A stretch of DNA of 64,000 nucleotides from an uncultured Clostridia bacterium (GCA_944354125.1 CALVPT010000007.1:1-64000), one strand, 5' to 3'; counted from the first letter of the stretch, positions 1 through 7,873 are shown. Numbers and translations: made by a program. The notes: generated by a model from the letters alone, not told the origin.

Positions 1-108
1 ATTCTGAACTACAAAAACGATACGAAAACCATTACTCTTGACGAGCTTCAAGGTTCGGATTTTAATTCGGTCACTGCGCCAAATCCCTTGATTGACAGAA
101 AACTGTAG
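1..108 (+). CDS. C-terminal end of an unrecognised protein (partial)
   Basis: Frame 1 is open from the window edge to a TAG at 106-108, giving 35 residues that end in LIDRKL. The rest of the gene lies outside the window. The stop codon sits inside the loop side of a strong terminator hairpin, which is typical of a real gene end. No domain can be recognised from so short a piece, so the product is unknown. Confidence 0.5.
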   Translation: MLNYKNDTKTITLDELQGSDFNSVTAPNPLIDRKL

Positions 109-127
109 ATCAAGGGATTTTGTTTTT
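81..127 (+). terminator. Rho-independent terminator of the partial first gene
   Basis: AAATCCCTTGAT (81-92) pairs with ATCAAGGGATTT (109-120), with a further ACAG/CTGT inner stem, followed by a T-rich tract TGTTTTTT. The stem begins within the last codons of the upstream reading frame. Confidence 0.85.
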
Positions 128-132
128 TATAG

Positions 133-223
133 AAAAAACCACCTGCCGATGTATCTTCAAAGACCTAACGATACATGACAAATGCTTCCAATGTTACCCG
201 GTGGCAACACTAATATATTCATT
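133..223 (-). ncRNA. Candidate small minus-strand transcript with a 21-codon ORF
   Basis: On the minus strand a sigma-A-like promoter (230-257) is followed by about 90 nt ending in a hairpin with a U tract: CCACC (204-200) pairs with GGTGG (143-139) and is followed by six Ts (138-133). An inner stem ATGTATC/GATACAT lies at 176-170 and 155-149. Inside is a short ORF, ATG at 222 to TGA at 157, that would encode a 21-residue peptide starting MNILVLPPGN and ending SLGL. The ATG is only seven bases after the -10 box. It is not a recognised RNA family; it may be a noncoding RNA, a leaderless peptide gene, or a relic. Confidence 0.4.
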
Positions 224-229
224 TTTATG

Positions 230-257
230 AGTATATCATAATATTATTTAAAAACAA
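230..257 (-). promoter_or_regulatory. Sigma-A-type promoter reading leftward
   Basis: Minus strand TTGTTT (257-252), 16-base spacer, extended -10 TGATATACT with TATACT at 235-230. It points away from the threonine ammonia-lyase gene and towards the candidate small transcript. Confidence 0.5.
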
Positions 258-348
258 GCAAAAAGCCTGCAAATTCCCTCCTTATGGCTGTCTTAAGCCG
301 CATAATCGCATAAATTGTGAATAAATATGCGAAATTTTGCCCTATCCG

Positions 349-377
349 TTGACATTTTATGCGATAAATAGTATAAT
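349..377 (+). promoter_or_regulatory. Promoter of the ilvA-ridA operon
   Basis: Perfect TTGACA (349-354) and TATAAT (372-377) with a 17-base spacer, 35 bases before the ATG at 413. A ribosome binding site AAGGTG lies at 402-407. The interval between 260 and 348 is AT-rich and holds nothing else I can name. Confidence 0.9.
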
Positions 378-412
378 GCTCGGTAATTACTTCATTATTC
401 TAAGGTGTTTAT

Positions 413-1618
413 ATGCTGACACTCGATAAAATCTATCACGCTAAATATGTTTTGCAGGACGAAATAAGACAGACTGACATGATTTACTCCCCCACCCTTT
501 CGGAGCAGTGCGGCTGCGAGGTCTACTTAAAGACCGAAAATCTGCAGGTCACGGGCTCGTTCAAGGTCAGGGGCGCATATTACAAGATATCCTGCCTTTC
601 CGAAGAGGAAAAGGCAAAGGGCGTTATTGCCTGCTCGGCAGGCAACCATGCACAGGGCGTCGCCCTCGCCTCCAAAAAGTTCGGCATAAAGTCGATTATC
701 TGCATGCCCGACGGCGCGCCCATCTCCAAGGTGGAGGCGACCAAGAGCTACGGCGCAGAGGTCGTTTTGGTGCCGGGCGTATACGACGATGCGCACAATG
801 AGGCCGAAAGACTCAGGGAAGAAAAGGGCTACACCCTCATTCACCCCTTCGACGACGAGGAGGTAATTGCAGGTCAGGGCACGATAGGCCTTGAAATAAT
901 TGACCAGCTCAAGGACACGGACGCAATAGTCGTGCCCGTAGGCGGCGGCGGACTGATTGCAGGCCTTGCCTTTGCCGTAAAGTCGCTCAACCCCTCCATC
1001 AAGGTCTACGGCGTTCAGTCGACGGGCGCGCCGAGCATGCTCAACTCGCTCGAGCACCACAAACTCGAGGCGCTTGCCTCCGTCTCCACCATAGCCGACG
1101 GCATTGCCGTAAAGGAGCCCGGCAAGAACACCTATGAAATGTGCTCAAAGTACGTCGACAGAATAGTTTCGGTGACCGACGACCAGGTTTCGGCGGCAAT
1201 ACTCGCGCTGATTGAAAAGCAGAAGATGATTGCCGAGGGCGCTGGCGCCGTATCGCTTGCCGCAGTCATGTTCAACAAGATTCCCGACATAAAGGGCAAG
1301 AAAGTCGTTTGCCTTATTTCGGGCGGCAACATAGACGTTACCATACTTTCGAGAGTCATAAATCGCGGACTTTTAATGAGCGGCAGACAGTGCTCGCTTA
1401 CGCTGGAACTAATGGATAAGCCCGGTCAGCTCGTCGCCGTATCGCAGATAATTGCAGGTTGCGGAGGCAACGTTACCGCAGTTCTCCACGAGCGCAGCAA
1501 CGAGGGTACGGACGTGAACGGATGCTATCTGAAGCTGCAGATAGAGACAAGGAATTTCGAACACATAAAGAAGATTAAAGACAGCCTTAAAAAGGGCGGC
1601 TTTAAGGTAATAGACTGA
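413..1618 (+). CDS. ilvA: Threonine ammonia-lyase with C-terminal ACT domain
   Basis: Deaminates threonine (and serine) to 2-oxobutyrate and ammonia using pyridoxal phosphate, in the cytosol. The fold-type II PLP enzyme signature is complete: the Schiff-base lysine is K51 in GSFKVRGAY, the substrate loop SAGNHAQG is at 75-82, and the phosphate-binding glycine loop VGGGGL is at 176-181. The last ~75 residues read as a single ACT domain. At 401 residues it matches the short biodegradative/clostridial form rather than the longer two-ACT biosynthetic IlvA; tdcB is an alternative symbol. RidA follows after 20 bases, which supports the reaction because RidA clears the enamine intermediate this enzyme releases. 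Confidence 0.93.
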   Translation: MLTLDKIYHAKYVLQDEIRQTDMIYSPTLSEQCGCEVYLKTENLQVTGSFKVRGAYYKISCLSEEEKAKGVIACSAGNHAQGVALASKKFGIKSIICMPDGAPISKVEATKSYGAEVVLVPGVYDDAHNEAERLREEKGYTLIHPFDDEEVIAGQGTIGLEIIDQLKDTDAIVVPVGGGGLIAGLAFAVKSLNPSIKVYGVQSTGAPSMLNSLEHHKLEALASVSTIADGIAVKEPGKNTYEMCSKYVDRIVSVTDDQVSAAILALIEKQKMIAEGAGAVSLAAVMFNKIPDIKGKKVVCLISGGNIDVTILSRVINRGLLMSGRQCSLTLELMDKPGQLVAVSQIIAGCGGNVTAVLHERSNEGTDVNGCYLKLQIETRNFEHIKKIKDSLKKGGFKVID

Positions 1619-1638
1619 ATTTAAAGAGGATAACATAT

Positions 1639-2010
1639 ATGAAAACTGTAAGCACGGACAAGGCTCCTGCAGCCATAGGCCCCTACTCCCAGGCCAAAAT
1701 TACCGGCGGACTGGTATTCACCAGCGGACAGATTCCCGTCAATCCCCAGACGGGCATAATAGAGGCGACAAACATCAAAGGTCAGACCGAACAGGTCTGC
1801 AAGAACGTAAAGGCCCTTCTGGAGGCGGCAGGCTCCTCCCTCGATAAAGTCGTAAAGACGGTATGCTTCCTTGCGGACATAGCCGACTTTGCCGACTTCA
1901 ACGAGGTGTACAGCGAATATTTCACCTCCTGCCCGGCAAGGAGCTGCGTTGCCGTGAAGGATATTCCCAAGGGTTGCCTCGTCGAGATTGAGACGATTGC
2001 CGAATTATAA
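1639..2010 (+). CDS. ridA: RidA family 2-iminobutanoate/2-iminopropanoate deaminase
   Basis: Hydrolyses reactive enamine/imine intermediates formed by PLP enzymes such as threonine ammonia-lyase. The 123-residue length, the opening with AIGPYSQA (residues ~13-20), the FTSGQIP strand and the C-terminal CPARSCVAVKDIP segment, which carries the conserved arginine that holds the substrate carboxylate, are all typical of RidA/YjgF. AGAGGA at 1625-1630 serves the ATG at 1639. Cotranscribed with the upstream lyase, giving a producer and detoxifier pair. Confidence 0.93.
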   Translation: MKTVSTDKAPAAIGPYSQAKITGGLVFTSGQIPVNPQTGIIEATNIKGQTEQVCKNVKALLEAAGSSLDKVVKTVCFLADIADFADFNEVYSEYFTSCPARSCVAVKDIPKGCLVEIETIAEL

Positions 2011-2052
2011 CCTTCGGCGGCGAGAATAATGGCGCCGCACAATAAAAAGTCA

Positions 2053-2081
2053 TTGACTTATGCGCAGATATCATATATAAT
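2053..2081 (+). promoter_or_regulatory. Promoter of the first degV gene
   Basis: TTGACT (2053-2058), 17-base spacer, TATAAT (2076-2081), 36 bases before the chosen ATG at 2118. Confidence 0.85.
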
Positions 2082-2117
2082 TATGACATATTTATCTTGA
2101 TACAAAGGGAATTATAT

Positions 2118-2984
2118 ATGAAAACGGCAATAGTAACAGACAGTAACAGCAACATAACGCAGAAAGAGGCAAAGGAGCTGGGCATAAAAGTTGTGCCCAT
2201 GCCCTTTCTGATAGACGGCAAACAATACCTTGACGACGTAAACTTAAGCCAGGAGGAGTTCTACGAAAAGCTGAGGGGCGACGTACAGATATCCACCTCC
2301 CAGCCCAGCACGTACGACGTAGGAGAAATCTGGACCGAACTTCTTAAGGAGTACGACAAGATTATACACATCCCCATGTCCAGCGGACTTTCGGAGACGT
2401 GCAATACCCTTACGCATTTCGCCGAAAGCGAGTTCAAAGACAAGGTATACGTTATAGACAACCAGCGCATTTCAATAACAATGCGTCAGGCCGTTCTGGA
2501 CGCCCTGAAGATGACAAAAGAGGGCAAGACGGCAGAAGAGATTCGCGACTACCTGCTCGCCACCAAGATGCAGTCCTCCATATACATCATGGTCGACACT
2601 TTAAAGTACCTCAAAAGAGGGGGCAGAATTACTCCCGCCGTGGCGATGATAGGCACGCTTTTAAAGATTAAGCCCGTATTGCAGATTCAGGGCTACAAAC
2701 TCGACCAGTATGCAAAGGTCAGAAAGCTTGCCGAGGCAAAGAAGGTAATGAGCGACGCCATTGCGCACGATCTGGACACGCGCTTTAAAGAACTGAGAGA
2801 ACAGGGCAAGATGGCGCTTGCACTCGCGCATACGCAGAACGAGCAGGAGGCGATGACATTCAAAGCCGAGCTTGAACAGCGTTTCCCCGACCTCAAGGTC
2901 ATGTGCGTATCCCCCCTTTCCTTAAGCGTTGCCTGCCATATCGGCCCCGGAGCGCTTGCATGCGCGGCGTTCATCACCTATTGA
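2118..2984 (+). CDS. DegV family protein (FakB-like fatty-acid binding)
   Basis: DegV/FakB proteins bind a fatty acid and, where studied, present it to the kinase FakA for acyl-phosphate formation. The protein opens with AIVTDSNSN, carries STSQPSTYDVGE (~60-71), the IHIPMSSGLSETCNT loop (~84-98) and ends with HIGPGALACA, all typical family landmarks. An in-frame TTG at 2097 gives a longer form, but the ATG at 2118 is preferred because AAAGGGA lies at 2104-2110 and because the promoter's start site lies just upstream. Length 288 residues is normal. No fakA is visible nearby. Closely similar to the next gene. Confidence 0.88.
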   Translation: MKTAIVTDSNSNITQKEAKELGIKVVPMPFLIDGKQYLDDVNLSQEEFYEKLRGDVQISTSQPSTYDVGEIWTELLKEYDKIIHIPMSSGLSETCNTLTHFAESEFKDKVYVIDNQRISITMRQAVLDALKMTKEGKTAEEIRDYLLATKMQSSIYIMVDTLKYLKRGGRITPAVAMIGTLLKIKPVLQIQGYKLDQYAKVRKLAEAKKVMSDAIAHDLDTRFKELREQGKMALALAHTQNEQEAMTFKAELEQRFPDLKVMCVSPLSLSVACHIGPGALACAAFITY

Positions 2985-2997
2985 TATCAAAACATTC

Positions 2998-3024
2998 CGC
3001 CCTTCGCCCGAAGGGCGTATTTTT
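2998..3024 (+). terminator. Terminator between the two degV genes
   Basis: CGCCCTTCG (2998-3006) pairs with CGAAGGGCG (3009-3017), followed by TATTTTT. A second short palindrome GGGCATATGCCC follows at 3025-3036. Confidence 0.75.
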
Positions 3025-3039
3025 GGGCATATGCCCGTA

Positions 3040-3068
3040 TTGACAACCGGGCGGATATATATTATAAT
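3040..3068 (+). promoter_or_regulatory. Promoter of the second degV gene
   Basis: Perfect TTGACA (3040-3045) and TATAAT (3063-3068) with a 17-base spacer. With the terminator just before it, the two degV paralogues are separate transcription units. Confidence 0.88.
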
Positions 3069-3125
3069 TTACATGAGGCTATGCGAAAAGTTAACGCGGA
3101 TAGCCCATTCGGAGAGAATATTTTT

Positions 3126-4001
3126 ATGAGTATAGCTATAGTTACCGACAGCAACTGCGGAATTACCGTAAAACAGGCGGAAGAACTGGGCATAGAAATT
3201 CAGCCCACTCCCCTCATCATCAACGGCGAAATGCACTTCGAGGAAGAGGGCTTTACGCAGGAACAATTCTATGATGCACTGACCGACGACAAGACGACGG
3301 TCGCAACCTCTCAGCCCAACCCCTACGACGTTGCCGAGAGATGGAGACGCCTTTTAAAGACGCACGACGAAATAATCTATCTGCCCATTTCCAGCGGACT
3401 TTCGCAGACGGCGCTGACCATAAAGAACATGGCGGAAACCGAGCCGGAATTCAAGGGCAAGGTATACGCCCTTGACAACCACAGGGTTTCGCTGACGCAG
3501 AAGACGACCGTTTTCGACTGCCTTAAGATGATTAAGGAGGGCAAGACGGCAAAGCAAATTTACGACTGGCTGAACGAGACGGCAAAGCTTTCTTCCATAT
3601 ATATAGCCGTCGCGACGCTCAAGTTCCTTAAAAAGAGCGGCCGCCTTACTCCCGCCGTTGCGGCGATAGGAACGCTTTTAAAGATTAAGCCCGTATTGCA
3701 GATTCAGGGTCAGGTGCTCGACAAGTACGCTCAGGTAAGAAAGATGAGCGATGCCAAAAAGACGATGATCGACGCCCTAAGAAACGACCTCGAGACGCGC
3801 TTCAAGGAATACAGGCAAAAGGGCAAGATGGTCATAGGCGTTGCGCACACCCAGTGCTTCGAGGAGGCGCAGAAGTTCGCCGAAGAGCTTAAAGCCGAGT
3901 TCCCCGACTGCGAGCTGAGATATGTAGACCCCCTTTCGCTGAGCGTTGCAATACATATCGGACCCGGGGCGCTTGCCTGCGGTTGTTCGGTAGTTTATTA
4001 A
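3126..4001 (+). CDS. DegV family protein (FakB-like), tandem paralogue
   Basis: A 291-residue paralogue of the preceding gene with the same landmarks: AIVTDSNCG near the N-terminus, ATSQPNPYDVAE, the ISSGLSQTA loop, RLTPAVAAIGTLLKIKPVLQI and a C-terminal HIGPGALACG. The longer reading frame starts at 3081, but GGAGAG at 3111-3116 places the start at ATG 3126, aligning it with the paralogue. Such duplicated FakB proteins usually differ in acyl-chain preference; that is family knowledge, not visible here. Confidence 0.88.
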   Translation: MSIAIVTDSNCGITVKQAEELGIEIQPTPLIINGEMHFEEEGFTQEQFYDALTDDKTTVATSQPNPYDVAERWRRLLKTHDEIIYLPISSGLSQTALTIKNMAETEPEFKGKVYALDNHRVSLTQKTTVFDCLKMIKEGKTAKQIYDWLNETAKLSSIYIAVATLKFLKKSGRLTPAVAAIGTLLKIKPVLQIQGQVLDKYAQVRKMSDAKKTMIDALRNDLETRFKEYRQKGKMVIGVAHTQCFEEAQKFAEELKAEFPDCELRYVDPLSLSVAIHIGPGALACGCSVVY

Positions 4002-4010
4002 AAAACATCA

Positions 4011-4043
4011 CCCCTGCATACGGCGTATGCAGGGGATTTTTTT
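4011..4043 (+). terminator. Terminator of the second degV gene
   Basis: CCCCTGCATAC pairs with GTATGCAGGGG (4011-4035), followed by ATTTTTTT. It separates the plus-strand genes from the convergent minus-strand gene at 4068. Confidence 0.92.
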
Positions 4044-4067
4044 GCCCGTTTGGTCCGCGCCGCACGG

Positions 4068-4859
4068 CTAAAAGAGCTTTTTTATCCTGCGGTCGGTGAG
4101 CATCCTGCCGTTGTATATCATGCCTATCACAAGGCTGTTGACCATGAGATATGACCACAGCAGAAAGACTATTATGGCGGCTATGGCGCCGTACAACTTC
4201 TGCAGATTTGCAAACTGTAGATAGATTGTGAACCCTGCCGCGCACAGCAGCCATAGCGCGACGGTCAGAAAACTGCCCGTTATGGCTATGTTGAAGTCCA
4301 GCCTGTACGGACAGGCGAATACGTTTAAAATATACGCCACGAAGATGGCTATCATCGTCGTAAAGACGAGCGAGATGGTCTCCGAAAGGAGACGCGGCAT
4401 TATGATATTGAGTATATTGTAGCTGAAAAACGGCAGAGCGGCGGCGATTGCTATGAGCACGAATGCCAGAAAGACGATAAGAAGCGACGAAAGCCTGAGG
4501 CGCAGACCGCTCTTTTTTACGTCGCTTTCATAAATTATCTCTCCGCTCCTTCTCAGGTGATAGAAAAAATTGGTCGACGACCACAGCGAAGTGAATACGA
4601 GCACGACGCTCGCGCTTGCCGTGGCGCTCTGCGCCGCCTCCTGCATGTACCTTATGAGCGGCAGAACTGCGGCGAAGAGCTCGTGCGAGATTATGCCTTC
4701 GAGGTCAATTTTCCCGAACACGAGCGTCAGCCAGAACAAAAAGGGCGCAAAGGACATCAGCATGAAATAGACAAGCGTGCCCGAAATGGTCGAAAAGCGC
4801 TTATCCGAAAGATATATAAACCATCGTCTTAAATTGCGCATATATCTATTTTTTGCCAT
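4068..4859 (-). CDS. YihY/BrkB family inner-membrane protein
   Basis: A 263-residue integral membrane protein with about six hydrophobic segments. The N-terminal FSTISGTLVYFMLMSFAPFLFW stretch (split around residues 20-41), the mid-protein region with SSTNFFYHLRRSGE and the C-terminal LYGAIAAIIVFLLWSYLMVNS block are characteristic of the YihY/BrkB (formerly RNase BN) family. Its function is unknown; a transport or envelope role is usually assumed. A GGAGG site lies just upstream of the ATG at 4859. Monocistronic by position, converging on the degV genes. Confidence 0.85.
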   Translation of the reverse strand: MAKNRYMRNLRRWFIYLSDKRFSTISGTLVYFMLMSFAPFLFWLTLVFGKIDLEGIISHELFAAVLPLIRYMQEAAQSATASASVVLVFTSLWSSTNFFYHLRRSGEIIYESDVKKSGLRLRLSSLLIVFLAFVLIAIAAALPFFSYNILNIIMPRLLSETISLVFTTMIAIFVAYILNVFACPYRLDFNIAITGSFLTVALWLLCAAGFTIYLQFANLQKLYGAIAAIIVFLLWSYLMVNSLVIGMIYNGRMLTDRRIKKLF

Positions 4860-4872
4860 ATCCTCCGCGCTT

Positions 4873-4916
4873 ATACAAAAATATGGGGGATACCCATAAA
4901 ATTTACGGATATCCCC
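4873..4916 (-). terminator. Terminator of the cysteine-rich protein gene
   Basis: GGGGATATCC (4916-4907) pairs with GGGTATCCCC (4895-4886) through ten pairs including one G-U, then a T-rich tract ATATTTTTGT. Confidence 0.8.
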
Positions 4917-4950
4917 GTGTTTTCAGGCAATCAACGCGCCGTATTTGCCG

Positions 4951-5175
4951 TCAGTTGCAGGAATTTTCCGAACAGGACGAGCAGCCGTTCCCCCTGTTGA
5001 GTCCGTACTGGGCGGCATAGTACGCGTCGTAACAGCCGCAGGAATTCGAGCAGTTACAGGAGCGATTGCAGCAGGACGAGCCGTTATGGCACGAACAGCC
5101 GCAATTGCAGAATAAATTCAGCAGACCGCAGCCGTACCAGGACGAGCGGTTGCAGGAATTACAGTTAAACCACAT
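4951..5175 (-). CDS. Small cysteine-rich protein, function unknown
   Basis: A 74-residue reading frame with about 18 cysteines plus many Asn, Ser and Gly residues. The cysteines come in CxxC, CxC and CC spacings (CNSCN, CNCGCSC, SCC, CNCSNSCGC, CSSCSENSCN). A YDAYYAAQYGLNRG stretch is the only cysteine-free part. There is no signal peptide or membrane segment. An AAGGT motif precedes the ATG at 5175 and a good terminator follows, so it looks like a real single-gene unit. It lies directly downstream of sigG. Candidates are a metal-binding protein or a spore coat/crust structural protein; neither is proven. Confidence 0.65.
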   Translation of the reverse strand: MWFNCNSCNRSSWYGCGLLNLFCNCGCSCHNGSSCCNRSCNCSNSCGCYDAYYAAQYGLNRGNGCSSCSENSCN

Positions 5176-5286
5176 ATTACGTATTTACCTTATAGTAGAA
5201 ATTAAGCAGAGGTTCCCCCCCTGCCTTTTAATCCATTATATGCCATACAGCCGGCGCATGTTCAAAAACTTAAGCGCTGTAAATTT

Positions 5287-5324
5287 TAATGCCCGAGGGC
5301 GCCGAAATCAAGGCACCCTCGGGC
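5287..5324 (-). terminator. Hairpin terminator after sigG
   Basis: GCCCGAGGGTGCC pairs with GGCGCCCTCGGGC (5323-5291) with one G-U pair, followed on the minus strand by ATTAAAATTT, a weak T tract. Confidence 0.7.
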
Positions 5325-5342
5325 ACAATATTCATATTTAAT

Positions 5343-6113
5343 TCAGCAGATATCCGCCTTTATGCGCTTCAAAGCCGACTTTTCAAGGCGCGAAACCTGC
5401 GCCTGAGATATGCCTACTTCGTCGGAAATTTCCGTCTGTGTCTTGCCCTCGAAATAGCGCAGAAAGAGTATTGTCCTCTCCCTTTCGCCGAGCTTGGTCA
5501 TCGCCTCGTAGAGCGCCGCCTTTTCCGTCCACGTCTCGTCGTTGTTCTTCTCGTCGAAAATCTGATCCATCAGAAGAAGAGTGTCCCCCTGCTTGTTGTA
5601 CACGGGGTCATAAAGCGACACGGGGTCGGATATCGCGTCGAGCGCATATGCCACCTCGGACACGGCGATGTTCATTTCGCTGGCTATCCTGTCGTAGGTG
5701 ACGTCCTCCGAAGTCTCCTCCAGCTTTTCGCGCACCTTGAGCACCTTATATGCCGTATCGCGTATGGAGCGCGACACCCTGAGCGAGTTGCCGTCCCTTA
5801 AGTACCGCTTTATCTCGCCGAGTATCATGGGCACTGCGTAAGTCGAAAATCTGACGCCGAAGCTTTCGTCGAAGTTGTTTATCGCCTTTATGAGTCCGAC
5901 GCACCCCACCTGAAAGACGTCGTCGGCGTTGGTCTTTTTAGCCCAGAACCGCCTTACGAGCGACAGCACCAGGCGCATGTTGCCGACGATAAATTTTTCT
6001 CTCGCCTCCTCGTCGCCCCTCTTTATCCTGCGCATCAGCTCCTGCTGTTCCGCCTCCGAAAGCTTGGGAAGTCCCGACGTCTCAACGCCGCAAATGGTCA
6101 CTTTGTCGTACAT
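5343..6113 (-). CDS. sigG: RNA polymerase sporulation sigma factor SigG
   Basis: Late forespore-specific sigma factor. The 256-residue protein starts with the KVTICGVETSGLPKLS segment characteristic of SigG and continues with sigma region 2 (FIVGNMRLVLSLVRRFW, DDVFQVGCVGLIKAI, FSTYAVPMILGEIKRYLRD, ~44-110), region 3 (~115-165) and region 4 (~200-250) with the helix-turn-helix TQTEISDEVGISQAQVSRLEK (given here as two overlapping halves of the motif). No prosequence. GGAGG precedes the ATG. A 122-base gap separates it from sigE, room for its own promoter, but I could not place a convincing sigma-F-type promoter there. Confidence 0.95.
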   Translation of the reverse strand: MYDKVTICGVETSGLPKLSEAEQQELMRRIKRGDEEAREKFIVGNMRLVLSLVRRFWAKKTNADDVFQVGCVGLIKAINNFDESFGVRFSTYAVPMILGEIKRYLRDGNSLRVSRSIRDTAYKVLKVREKLEETSEDVTYDRIASEMNIAVSEVAYALDAISDPVSLYDPVYNKQGDTLLLMDQIFDEKNNDETWTEKAALYEAMTKLGERERTILFLRYFEGKTQTEISDEVGISQAQVSRLEKSALKRIKADIC

Positions 6114-6235
6114 ACTTTTACCTCCGATATGTACGAAAAAGCAACAACCGTTGCGGCGGAAATTGCACCGCGCTAAATTTTACGAGGGTACGCGTCAGTC
6201 ATATTTCAAGGCTGCGGCGAATATCCTTAGCGCCC

Positions 6236-6931
6236 CTAAATCTGCCGCGATATGTCCTTTTTGAGCTTGGCGATTATCTTCTTTTCAAGGCGCGATATGT
6301 AACTTTGCGATATGCCCAGCGCATCGGCTACGTCTTTCTGGGTCATCTCCTCGCGACCGTCCAGCCCGAAGCGCATGCGCATTATCTTCTGCTCCCTTGC
6401 GCTCAGCCGCGACAGAGAGTTCTTTAGAAGCTCCCTCTCTACGCCGCCCTCTATGTCCGAATATACCGCGTCGGCATCCGTGCCCATAACGTCCGAAAGG
6501 AGCAATTCGTTGCCCTCCCAGTCGGTATTGAGCGGCTCGTCGAAGGAAATCTCCTGCCGTATGCGCGACAGCCTGCGAAGATACATGAGTATTTCGTTTT
6601 CTATGCACCGCGAGGCGTACGTGGCAAGCTTTATGTTTTTGTCGGGACGGAAGGAATCTATCGCCTTTATAAGTCCTATCGTCCCCACCGAAACGAGGTC
6701 GTCGCCGTCCGCGCCCGCTCCCTCGAATTTCTTGGCTATGTAAACGACCAGCCTTAAATTGTGCTCGACGAGTTCTGACTTGGCCTTGGAATCGCCGCCC
6801 TCCAGAAGTTCCAGCCGCACCTTCTCCTCGTCCGAGGAAAAGGGCAGGGGCAACGCCTCCGTGCCGCATATGTAGTCGAGAGTGTTTATCCCGAATAACT
6901 GCCGTAAAAGACTCTTTATCTTCTCAAACAT
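6236..6931 (-). CDS. sigE: RNA polymerase sporulation sigma factor SigE (pro-sigma E)
   Basis: Early mother-cell sigma factor, synthesised as an inactive membrane-associated precursor. The 231-residue product has a basic, hydrophobic N-terminal prosequence (about 19 residues, shorter than the 27 of Bacillus subtilis), the processing region DYICGTEALPLP, then region 2 (NLRLVVYIAKKF, LVSVGTIGLIKAI, LATYASRCIENEILMYLRR), the SFDEPLNTDWEGNELLLSDV segment diagnostic of SigE, and a region 4 helix-turn-helix ending ISQSYISRLEK. It overlaps the stop of spoIIGA by one base (TGATG), so both come from one transcript. Confidence 0.96.
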   Translation of the reverse strand: MFEKIKSLLRQLFGINTLDYICGTEALPLPFSSDEEKVRLELLEGGDSKAKSELVEHNLRLVVYIAKKFEGAGADGDDLVSVGTIGLIKAIDSFRPDKNIKLATYASRCIENEILMYLRRLSRIRQEISFDEPLNTDWEGNELLLSDVMGTDADAVYSDIEGGVERELLKNSLSRLSAREQKIMRMRFGLDGREEMTQKDVADALGISQSYISRLEKKIIAKLKKDISRQI

Positions 6932-7722
6932 CAGTTGACCTCCGCTAAATCGGGGCTGAGAACAAGCCGCGTTATGTGCTGCGGCGATACCCCTATGAGT
7001 ACGCCTACCGCCGTGTGCCTGCTCCTGCCGTCGTCAATTTCCACCCTGTCCGCCCTGAATACGGGCAGTTTTGCCTTACCTGATACAGTATGTATTTCTA
7101 CGCAGCTTTTTATGCCGTCTATATCCGTAAGTTTTTGCGCGAACTCCCTCGGGGCGACGCTTACGGGCATTCCGCGATAGCGCACCTTGTTGCCGCTGTC
7201 ATAAAATCCGCCGCATTCCGCTACCCTGTCGCCTACCGTCACTGTACACTTAACAAGGTTAAGACAGTGCCGCGACATGAATTTTGCCGCCGCACTTTTT
7301 ATGGCGATGCCTATTGCAAGCGCGGCGAACAGCGGTATGCCTACGGGTACCGAGGAGATGAGATATCCCTCCCCAGAGCCGTATTCGACGCCCGTCAGCG
7401 AAAAGAGCGCGATAAGCGCGCCGCCGACGAGGAAAGTCGACGCCATAAAGAGCGCAGTAAACTTCAAAAAGCCCGAAAACCTTGAAAATTTGCCGCCTAT
7501 GGCGCACATTGCCGCGCCCGATATGAACTTAACCGCCACCCCGATTATGGCATTTTTTATGCCGAGCAGCGGATAGATTACGGCAAAGCAGGCGCCCAGC
7601 ACAGCCGCAAAGACAAGTCTCGCCCGCGAACAGCCGTTTTTGGTAATCGCCTTCACGACATACAGCAGCGTGAAGTCCATGCAGAAATTTTCAAGCAGGG
7701 CGTATTCCGCATACACTTGCAT
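6931..7722 (-). CDS. spoIIGA: Sporulation sigma-E factor processing peptidase SpoIIGA
   Basis: Membrane aspartic protease that removes the SigE prosequence after a signal from the forespore. The N-terminal half has about five hydrophobic segments; the C-terminal half carries YDSGNK with the likely catalytic Asp at residue 175, matching the D-T/S-G-N motif of the family. The frame is open upstream to a TTG at 7845, but family alignment favours the ATG at 7722 (MQVYAEYALLENF), giving 263 residues. No Shine-Dalgarno sequence is visible before that ATG; a -10 box lies nine bases upstream instead. Coupled to sigE by a one-base overlap. Confidence 0.9.
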   Translation of the reverse strand: MQVYAEYALLENFCMDFTLLYVVKAITKNGCSRARLVFAAVLGACFAVIYPLLGIKNAIIGVAVKFISGAAMCAIGGKFSRFSGFLKFTALFMASTFLVGGALIALFSLTGVEYGSGEGYLISSVPVGIPLFAALAIGIAIKSAAAKFMSRHCLNLVKCTVTVGDRVAECGGFYDSGNKVRYRGMPVSVAPREFAQKLTDIDGIKSCVEIHTVSGKAKLPVFRADRVEIDDGRSRHTAVGVLIGVSPQHITRLVLSPDLAEVN

Positions 7723-7731
7723 TGTGCAAGC

Positions 7732-7757
7732 ATTATATAGCCGACCGCCCTGTCGTA
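7732..7757 (-). promoter_or_regulatory. Putative spoIIG promoter with Spo0A-box-like site
   Basis: TATAAT on the minus strand at 7737-7732 and, 13 bases upstream, TACGACA (plus-strand TGTCGTA at 7751-7757), six of seven bases of the Spo0A box TGTCGAA. No good -35 hexamer is present at 17 bases, as expected for a Spo0A-activated sigma-A promoter. Confidence 0.45.
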
Positions 7758-7873
7758 AAATGTAAAATAATGGCGCAAAAGCAGGATTTTTGACGGCACG
7801 CCGAATGCCCTTCTCATAAAAGCGGCAATCGGCAATACGCGACAAAATAATTTGCAGCTAATCACGGATAGCG

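Noticed and set aside
133..223. Small SRP RNA
   Set aside because: The size fits, but the conserved GGUCAGG, GGAA and AAGCAGC core of SRP domain IV is not present.
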